DNA of 9,779 bases from Spirochaetota bacterium (GTDB taxonomy: Bacteria; Spirochaetota; JAGLSM01; JAKPMW01), in contig JAKPMW010000218.1 in NCBI GenBank assembly GCA_029548715.1, positions 1 through 9,779 of the forward strand, written 5' to 3'. The notes below the pieces were generated by a model. That model saw only the letters and a program-made list of their open reading frames with translations, made no database searches and had not been told where the DNA came from. The position numbers were made by a program, and so were the translations under genes. This document shows, piece by piece, positions 1-5,847 of this stretch (positions within the stretch are counted from its first letter, which is position 1; each line of letters opens with the position of its first letter).

Positions 1-1545
1 TTTGATGATTTTGATCATTTCAGGGATCTTTCGCACCTCTCATACATGGTGGTACAAAAGGTCCTTGAGCACGTCAAATGCGAACGGGTCCATTTTTTTA
101 TCCACAATCTCAGCCTGCGCGAATACCGTGAAGAGGATCGCGAGAACCTCTTCTCCATCACCGAAGACAATCCCCTGATTACCTATCTGGCACTGCAAAA
201 CCGGATCATCGACCGTAAAAATCTGCGGGAGGATCCGATCTTCCGTGAAGATGAGGTCAACTCCTTCATCCTGATTGACCAGCTCGGCATGGGCACCATA
301 GTGCCCTTTGTCTACCGCTATCAGCTCCTCGGTTTTCTCGGCATCAGCCAGCCCCCTGACCACCAGAAACTGGACAAGACCGAACGGGACTTTCTCCACG
401 CCCTGCAGCGGGATCTCCTGCAAAACCTGTATGCAGCCCTGATGATTGACCGGCGTTTCTCGGAGCTGGTCATCCTCTCCGATCTGGGGAAGGAGATTTC
501 AAGCATCAAGGACCTGCCCGAGCTCTTTACCGTGCTTTTTGAAAAAATCTCCCGTGTCTTTCGTTTTGACACCGGGGTGCTCTGGCTGGCCGAAAATGAG
601 GAAATGGTTGACCTCCCCCTGCTGAGTATTGCCGCCCACAAGGGACTCCCCGAAGACTGGCATGGCCACAGGCTGCAAAGCGGTGAATCAATCTCGGGGC
701 ATGTCTATCAGGCAGGGAAGCCCCTCCTGATCAAGGAGCTCCCGCGCAACGCATTTTTCAGTGAATGCAACCGCGAACCATGGCTGACGGACGCCCTGCT
801 CTCCATTCCCCTGCGCTCAAGCGACCACTCGATCGGCGTCCTGACCCTGCATTGCACAAGCGACACAACAGGTTTTACCGGAGAAAACCTGCACCTTGTA
901 TCCATCTTCGCAAATTTTACCGCAGCCACCATTTCCAACATCCGCCTCTACAGCAAGCTGGAAAAGGGCTACATCGAAACGATCAGCGCCCTGGCCGCAG
1001 CCCTGGACGCGAAGGATCCCTATACCAAGGGGCACTCCGAACGGGTCATGCACTATGCTGTCGGAATCGCCACCTGTCTGGGGCTGTCACAAAAAAAAAT
1101 CCGCCTGATCCAGTTTGCCGCCATCCTGCACGATATCGGAAAAATAGGAATCCGCGGTGATATCATCCGCAAGCAGACCGGACTGACAGATGAGGAATTT
1201 GCCATCATCAAGCGGCATCCTGAAATCGGTGAACAGATTATTTCTGCAATCGATTTTCTCCAGGAGGCCCGGATCTATATCAAGTACCACCACGAACGTT
1301 ATGATGGCTCGGGATACTACCACATGGACAAGAAGGAACTTCCCCGGGAAGCAATGATTCTGAGCATTGCAGATTCATTCGACGCCATGACAACCGACCG
1401 GCCATACCGCCAAGCCCTCAAATTTGAAGAGGCACTCCTGACACTCAAGGCGGATATCGGGAAGCAGTTTGATCCCGAATCATTTGACGCCTTCGTCCAG
1501 TTCCTCAAACAGACCGGAAAAATCAGCGAACAGTTTTTCGCCTGA
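1..1545 (+). CDS. GAF-GAF-HD-GYP protein, likely c-di-GMP phosphodiesterase (5' partial)
   Basis: A cytoplasmic signalling enzyme expected to hydrolyse cyclic di-GMP. The frame is open from base 1 through the first internal ATG at 46, and residues before that ATG continue the first GAF-like fold, so the true start lies left of the window; 514 codons are visible. Order: a GAF-like domain (about bases 25-430), a second clear GAF domain (about 460-940), a linker helix, then an HD-GYP domain (about 975-1500). The metal-binding set is present: His in GHSERV (1033), the HD pair in HDIGK (1129-1134), His in KRHPEIG (1216), HH of HHERYDG (1288-1293), and Asp in IADSFDAM (1372). The signature GYP reads GYY (third codon 1318-1320). 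I see no membrane segment in the visible part. The family is certain from motifs; the substrate is inferred. The 3' end overlaps the convergent ankyrin gene by 23 bp. Its promoter is outside the window. Confidence 0.95.
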   Translation, partial: FDDFDHFRDLSHLSYMVVQKVLEHVKCERVHFFIHNLSLREYREEDRENLFSITEDNPLITYLALQNRIIDRKNLREDPIFREDEVNSFILIDQLGMGTIVPFVYRYQLLGFLGISQPPDHQKLDKTERDFLHALQRDLLQNLYAALMIDRRFSELVILSDLGKEISSIKDLPELFTVLFEKISRVFRFDTGVLWLAENEEMVDLPLLSIAAHKGLPEDWHGHRLQSGESISGHVYQAGKPLLIKELPRNAFFSECNREPWLTDALLSIPLRSSDHSIGVLTLHCTSDTTGFTGENLHLVSIFANFTAATISNIRLYSKLEKGYIETISALAAALDAKDPYTKGHSERVMHYAVGIATCLGLSQKKIRLIQFAAILHDIGKIGIRGDIIRKQTGLTDEEFAIIKRHPEIGEQIISAIDFLQEARIYIKYHHERYDGSGYYHMDKKELPREAMILSIADSFDAMTTDRPYRQALKFEEALLTLKADIGKQFDPESFDAFVQFLKQTGKISEQFFA

Positions 1546-2509
1546 CCGAGTCCGCAATCAGCTCTGCAACTGCAGTATGGCCCCGCAAGCGTGCCAGCAT
1601 GAGCGGGGTCTGCCCGTCGCCTGCCTCTGCGGCAGGATCAGCTCCGGCGGCAATAAGAACTCTCACACATTCCGTCCTGCCCTCAGCGGCAGCAATATGC
1701 AGGGGGGTCACCCCATTGGCCTCCGCATCAACCGGAAAACCATGGCTGATCAGTCGCCGGGCAATGCCTGACTGCCCCTCCCAGCAGGCCAGGTGAAGCA
1801 GGGTGTTTCCCAGCCTGTCACGGTCGTCCGGACCCAGTCCGGCTGAGAGGAGTGCGGAAACAACCTCCTCCTTCCCCAGACGAATGGCATGCTCCACAGC
1901 CCTGAGTCCGTTTTTGTCCCTCAGGCGAAGATATCCGGGATGGGCCGCAAGGTCGGCCCGCACCATCTCAAGATCTCCGTCGCCAACTGCCCTGAGATGA
2001 TCCTCAAACGAAGCAGCCCCCTGTCGGCGCAGTTCACTGATCGTCTCGCGATACCCGAGTATCCGGGCAAGGGCAAACGGGGTCCGCCCCAGACCATCCC
2101 TCAGGTTCCGCTGTGCCCCGGCAGCGGCAAGCGTGCGTACAATCAGGGGCTGGTTGACCCTGACCGCCAGATGGAGTGCAGTCGCTCCTTCCATGTCGCG
2201 GTCGTGAAAGGCAGCGGCCTCAAGCTGCCGGTTGACATCGGCCCGCCGTTCGAGCAAAAGCCGCACGGCAACAGCGTTCCGTTGCAGCACAGCAACATGT
2301 AGCGGGGACAGGCCATCCTCATACACATGGTTTACCAGGCCCGGATGGTGCTCGATGAGGCGGGATACGACGGTCGCTGAACCGCTCCCGAGCGCCCTGC
2401 GCAGCAGGCTGGCCCCGTCGGCAGCCAGAAGCTGGCTCCCATCCTCAGCCTGCAAGACTCCTGTCAGGAGGATAAGTGCAAGTCCTGTCAGATACAGCGT
2501 GCGCGTCAT
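1523..2509 (-). CDS. Exported ankyrin-repeat protein
   Basis: A 328-residue protein of unknown specific function, built almost wholly from ankyrin repeats, which mediate protein-protein contacts. Residues 1-21 form a Sec-type signal peptide: a basic start (MTR), a hydrophobic core (LYLTGLALILLTG), and a likely cleavage site after LQA. No lipobox Cys is seen, so a soluble periplasmic or secreted protein is expected. The repeats run from about residue 31 to 322. The clearest start at 65 (GLSPLHVAV), 107 (EGATALHLAV), 233 (LGNTLLHLAC), 265 (NGVTPLHIAA) and 299 (GQTPLMLA); degenerate ones lie at 31-60, 139-165, 168-198 and 200-229, about nine in all. No catalytic domain is recognisable. The start at 2509 is supported by GAGGAGG four bases upstream, by the signal peptide, and by a good promoter at 2540-2568. 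It is divergent from mutS2. Its 3' end runs 23 bp into the HD-GYP coding region. Confidence 0.93.
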   Translation of the reverse strand: MTRTLYLTGLALILLTGVLQAEDGSQLLAADGASLLRRALGSGSATVVSRLIEHHPGLVNHVYEDGLSPLHVAVLQRNAVAVRLLLERRADVNRQLEAAAFHDRDMEGATALHLAVRVNQPLIVRTLAAAGAQRNLRDGLGRTPFALARILGYRETISELRRQGAASFEDHLRAVGDGDLEMVRADLAAHPGYLRLRDKNGLRAVEHAIRLGKEEVVSALLSAGLGPDDRDRLGNTLLHLACWEGQSGIARRLISHGFPVDAEANGVTPLHIAAAEGRTECVRVLIAAGADPAAEAGDGQTPLMLARLRGHTAVAELIADSVRRKTVR

Positions 2510-2539
2510 CCGGCCTCCTCTGTAAAATTACCTTGTTCA

Positions 2540-2568
2540 AATATAATCAAAATCCAAAAAACTGTCAG
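2540..2568 (-). promoter_or_regulatory. Sigma70-type promoter for the ankyrin gene
   Basis: On the minus strand, a -35 CTGACA (2563-2568, 5 of 6 to consensus) and a -10 TATATT (2540-2545, 5 of 6) are separated by exactly 17 bp. The segment is AT-rich inside a GC-rich region. Transcription would start near 2533, giving a leader of about 25 bases that holds the Shine-Dalgarno GAGGAGG. Confidence 0.7.
2542..2547 (+). promoter_or_regulatory. Candidate -10 element for mutS2
   Basis: A perfect TATAAT on the plus strand. The matching -35 is poor (CTGTAA at 2520-2525, 16-bp spacer, 3 of 6), so activity is uncertain. It overlaps the -10 of the divergent ankyrin promoter by four bases. Transcription from here would give a leader of about 80 bases before the proposed CTG start. 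Confidence 0.4.
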
Positions 2569-2623
2569 TATCAGGGATGCGAGTCTGCGTACCTTTGAGG
2601 AAGAAAATACCGCGCACCGCAAC

Positions 2624-2637
2624 GGGAGGGATATCTG
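2624..2637 (+). promoter_or_regulatory. mutS2: Shine-Dalgarno and CTG start codon of mutS2
   Basis: GGGAGGG (2624-2630) lies four bases before an in-frame CTG (2635-2637). No ATG, GTG or TTG exists in frame between the upstream stop TGA (2596-2598) and the ATG at 2704. That ATG has no good Shine-Dalgarno and would remove 23 residues that read like a normal MutS2 N-terminus (DRRTLTALGYDEIL, then RRLAGHA). The site decides the start. Confidence 0.72.
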
Positions 2638-5004
2638 GACCGCCGCACCCTGACTGCCCTGGGCTATGACGAAATTCTCCGCAGACTGGCAGGCCATGCC
2701 CGGATGCCTCTTGCCAAGGAACGCTGCCTCACGCCCTCGTTCCCGACACAGTCCCAGCTTGCAACCCGGCTGGATGAGACGGGGACAGCCCTGATCTACG
2801 GACGATCGTTTGACTGGCCTGCCTTTCCCGAATACGACATCGGAGAAGTCCTGCAAAAGGCGTTGCCGCTGGACGCCTGCCTTCCCGCCAGCCAGCTTCT
2901 GGGTGTTGCCCGCTGGTGTGCTTCCCTTTCGGGAATCCAGCGCTACCGTGAGCTGGCCGCGAGCTGCTCCATGCCCCGCTCCCTTCTTGACCCCCTGTTT
3001 GCAGGTGTCGATTCACACCCCCGCCTTGTCCAGGCCATCCGCAGGGCAATTGATGATCAGGGGGAGATCAGCGACGGTGCCTCCCCCGAACTGGGCAGGA
3101 TCCGGCACGAGATCAGAGATCTCGCCCAGCGTGCCACCCGCATTCTCCAGCGGATGCTTTCGGATGCGCGCTATGAAGAGGTCTGGCAGGACAGGCTGGT
3201 GTCCATCCGTGACGGGAGACATGTTGTCCCCGTCAAGGCAGGACAGAACGGGCGCATCCGCGGCATCATCCTTGATCGTTCGGCGTCAGGCGAAACCCTC
3301 TTTGTCGAACCGGACGCCGTAGTCGGGATTGACAACGGGATCAAGGAGCTCCAGCTTGCCGAGGACCGTGAAATCCGGCGGATCCTGCTCGAACTGACTT
3401 CAATCCTGCGTCAGCAGGCCGGAGCGCTCGAGCTGACCCGGGCGGCCGCGGCCGAGCTGGACTGCATCTTTGCCAGGGCCAGACTCGCTGACCGGATGAA
3501 TGCCTCAAGGCCCGAGTTTGTCTCATCCAGCCAGCCGCTGGAAATTCTCGAGGCACGGCACCCGCTCCTGACCTGCACGCCCGTCCCGGTTGACATCGTC
3601 TTCGGAACCGGCCAGCGGGCCCTTGTCATCAGTGGTCCGAACACGGGCGGAAAAACCGTCGCCCTCAAAACCCTGGGGCTCTTTGTCCTGATGGCGCAAA
3701 GCGGGCTCTTTATCCCCGCGTCTGCCTCATCCCGCCTGCGCTGGTTTGAATCGGTCTGGTGCGATATCGGTGACGATCAAAGTATCGAACACAATCTCTC
3801 GACGTACTCGGCCCATATCAGGACGATATGCGGAATTCTCGAACATGTCACAGAGGACAGCCTGGTGCTGATCGACGAAATCGGAGCAGGAACAGATCCC
3901 CGCGAGGGTTCTGCCCTCGGGATCGCCATCATCGAGGCCCTCCTCGTGCGGGGGGTCACCCTGGCCATCACCACCCACTATGGCGATATCAAAAACTACG
4001 CATACGCCTCGCCGGCCATTGACATCGCGGGTGTCCGTTTTGACGAAGAAAGCATGACTCCCGGATACCAGCTCGAACGCGGAATCCCCGGTGCCTCCCA
4101 CGCCTTTACCATCGCCTCCAGACTCGGGCTGGACAAAACGATCCTTGAACGTGCCAGGGGCCTTGTTCCCGAAGAGGTGCGCCAGTCCGAAGAGATGTTC
4201 AGACGAATCGAAGAGGACCTTGCCTCAGCACGGGGGAAGAAACTCGCCGCAGACGAGGCCCACGCCGCCGGAGCTGCTGCCCGCGATCGCTATCGCCGCG
4301 AACTGGATCGGCTGAGGCGGGAGCGCGAATCCCTCATGGATGAAACACGGCTTGCCATGCGTGCCCTGTTGCGCCAGACCGAGGACGAAGTCAACTCGCT
4401 GCTTGACTCCCTGCGCAGGCGCACTGCCGCACCGGATGCCAGGGAGATCGCCGAGATCAAGCAAAAAATCCATTCACTCTCGGATCACATTCCGGCAATC
4501 TCCGAAGCTCTCCGGGAGGATTCGCTGGACGATCCCGCCACACCGCTCGCCAGCGGAGACCGGGTGGAAGTTATTGCCCTTGGCAAGGAAGGGGATGTTT
4601 TACAGATAGACGGGGACAGGGTCAGCGTGGCGATCGGATCATTCAAGACCTCAGTCGCACGTGCCGGTCTCAGGCGCATCGGAAGCGCCCCGAGGACGCA
4701 CTCTTCAAGGGGATTTTCGCTTGAGCGCGGCTCGGCGGGCAAGCCCCGTTCGCCCGGAATCACCCTCGACATACGCGGCATGCGCGCTGCTGACGCCGAG
4801 GAGCGTCTCCGCCGCTACCTTGATGATGCCGGACTGGCCGGGCTGGCCCTGGTAACCATCATCCATGGCAAGGGCAGCGGAAGCCTGCGCGAAACCACGT
4901 GGCGGGTGCTGGGAGGGCACCCCTTCGTGGCCGAGTTCCACAGTGCGATCCCCGAAGCGGGGGGTGAGGGTGCAACCGAAGTCACCATGAGCGGGGCTGG
5001 CTGA
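2635..5004 (+). CDS. mutS2: MutS2 ATPase with C-terminal Smr domain
   Basis: A 789-residue MutS2, close to the usual family length. MutS2 proteins are homodimeric ATPases without the mismatch-recognition domain of MutS. Family work links them to suppression of recombination through the Smr nuclease and, in Bacillus, to splitting of collided ribosomes. Numbering from the CTG start: an N-terminal clamp/lever region with the conserved SASGETLFVEP stretch; Walker A GPNTGGKT at 334-341; Walker B LVLIDEIGAGTD at 410-421; the switch segment TTHYGDIKNYAY; a long charged coiled coil at about 520-620; a KOW-like segment at about 638-685 (GDRVEVIALGKEGDVL); and an Smr domain with LDIRGMR at 711-717 and HGKGSGSLR at 744-752. 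All catalytic ATPase motifs are intact. It stands alone, divergent from the ankyrin gene and convergent with the rhomboid gene 54 bp away. If CTG is not used, the fallback start is the ATG at 2704 (766 residues). Confidence 0.96.
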   Translation: MDRRTLTALGYDEILRRLAGHARMPLAKERCLTPSFPTQSQLATRLDETGTALIYGRSFDWPAFPEYDIGEVLQKALPLDACLPASQLLGVARWCASLSGIQRYRELAASCSMPRSLLDPLFAGVDSHPRLVQAIRRAIDDQGEISDGASPELGRIRHEIRDLAQRATRILQRMLSDARYEEVWQDRLVSIRDGRHVVPVKAGQNGRIRGIILDRSASGETLFVEPDAVVGIDNGIKELQLAEDREIRRILLELTSILRQQAGALELTRAAAAELDCIFARARLADRMNASRPEFVSSSQPLEILEARHPLLTCTPVPVDIVFGTGQRALVISGPNTGGKTVALKTLGLFVLMAQSGLFIPASASSRLRWFESVWCDIGDDQSIEHNLSTYSAHIRTICGILEHVTEDSLVLIDEIGAGTDPREGSALGIAIIEALLVRGVTLAITTHYGDIKNYAYASPAIDIAGVRFDEESMTPGYQLERGIPGASHAFTIASRLGLDKTILERARGLVPEEVRQSEEMFRRIEEDLASARGKKLAADEAHAAGAAARDRYRRELDRLRRERESLMDETRLAMRALLRQTEDEVNSLLDSLRRRTAAPDAREIAEIKQKIHSLSDHIPAISEALREDSLDDPATPLASGDRVEVIALGKEGDVLQIDGDRVSVAIGSFKTSVARAGLRRIGSAPRTHSSRGFSLERGSAGKPRSPGITLDIRGMRAADAEERLRRYLDDAGLAGLALVTIIHGKGSGSLRETTWRVLGGHPFVAEFHSAIPEAGGEGATEVTMSGAG

Positions 5005-5058
5005 CCAGGCCCGAAATATTCCGCACCCTGGGCTTTCCTGGCCGGTTTTTTGGGAACA

Positions 5059-5847
5059 TCAGTCTGTCCGGTAGTCTTTGCTGGAACGGTCAAGGAACCG
5101 CTTTTCGCTTGCGGTCAGTGATGCAAGTCCCGTCTTGGAGATCTTTTCAAGCAGGGCGTCCACCCGCGCCTGGGTCGCGTTCCGCCGGGCCAGCTTTCGC
5201 TTCCAGAAGAAAAACCCGATTCGCTCCCGAATTCCCGGACGCCTGCTGCGGGATACCACCCGCTTCGAATGATATCGCGCAAGAAAGACTGCGGCCGCCA
5301 GCCCGGTTACCCCGCCCCCGAGGTGGGCCCAGTGTGCCGTCATGCTTCCGGGCTGCATGGTCATGAGAAACTCGATCCCGGCCAGCACAATCACGAAAAG
5401 GTACATCGGCATGGGGATGACAAAAAACACGAGCACGGTCTGTCTGGGCCAAAACCAGGCTGTCATCGCAAGAAGGGCATATATCGCGGCAGAGATGCCA
5501 ACAACAGGGAAGGGAGAAAACACGGTATGGGCCAGCCCACCGGCAACAACAGCGGCCGCCATAACCAGGGCCAGCCTGCCCTGCCCGACTCTGGACAGGA
5601 CAGGTGGAGCAAACATCCAGAGCACAAGCATGTTGAAAAACAGATGCCAGATTCCTCCATGCAGCAGGGAATAGCTGAACACCCGCCAGATCTCTCCGGC
5701 ACCGAGCTGGATCCGGGAGAGCCAGAGTGCCGCTTCAAGTTCACGAACTCCTGCCGTCTGCAGGATAAACACAAGACCGCAAAGAGGGAGTAGCAGCCGG
5801 ACAAGAAGCCCCTGTTCACTCCAGCGGACAATCCCGCCCTGTATCAC
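5059..5847 (-). CDS. Rhomboid-family intramembrane serine protease
   Basis: A polytopic inner-membrane protein of 262 residues from the preferred GTG start at 5847; an ATG at 5910 is in frame but lies deeper in the kinase gene and adds a basic, non-hydrophobic tail. GTG is chosen because AAGGAGG sits seven bases upstream. Rhomboids cleave substrates within or beside membrane helices using a Ser-His dyad. Visible: a TM2 motif HGGIWHLFFN with His63, His68 and Asn72 spaced as in GlpG (H-x4-H-x3-N); the nucleophile Ser119 in GISAAIYA, where the residue after Ser is Ala instead of the usual Gly; and the partner His175 in HWAHLGG. About six hydrophobic segments fall between residues 15 and 190. A basic cytosolic tail ends in a small conserved-looking module (VDALLEKI, then SLTASEKRFLDRSS) often found after rhomboids. 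It is the last gene of a three-gene unit and overlaps the kinase 3' end by 32 bp. Its substrate is unknown. Confidence 0.92.
   Translation of the reverse strand: MIQGGIVRWSEQGLLVRLLLPLCGLVFILQTAGVRELEAALWLSRIQLGAGEIWRVFSYSLLHGGIWHLFFNMLVLWMFAPPVLSRVGQGRLALVMAAAVVAGGLAHTVFSPFPVVGISAAIYALLAMTAWFWPRQTVLVFFVIPMPMYLFVIVLAGIEFLMTMQPGSMTAHWAHLGGGVTGLAAAVFLARYHSKRVVSRSRRPGIRERIGFFFWKRKLARRNATQARVDALLEKISKTGLASLTASEKRFLDRSSKDYRTD

Noticed and set aside
765..1160. A 131-codon plus-strand ORF inside the HD-GYP gene.
   Set aside because: It is Arg/Pro/His-rich, out of frame with the clear GAF/HD-GYP coding frame, and resembles no family: a shadow frame.
2577..2669. A 30-codon ORF beginning ATG at 2577 and overlapping the mutS2 start, which could be a leader peptide.
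   Set aside because: It has no usable Shine-Dalgarno spacing, no recognisable product, and the frame is not mutS2's. Overlap with the coding start explains it as chance.
5005..5058. Possible terminator between the convergent mutS2 and rhomboid genes (CCAGG/CCTGG arms and T6 at 5046-5051).
   Set aside because: The pairing is broken by bulges and the T run is not directly after a stable stem, so I cannot support an intrinsic terminator.
5269..5793. A 174-codon plus-strand ORF antisense to the rhomboid gene.
   Set aside because: Its composition (Gly, His, Lys, Pro, Gln-rich) is the mirror of hydrophobic membrane codons on the other strand; no motif or ribosome-binding site supports it.
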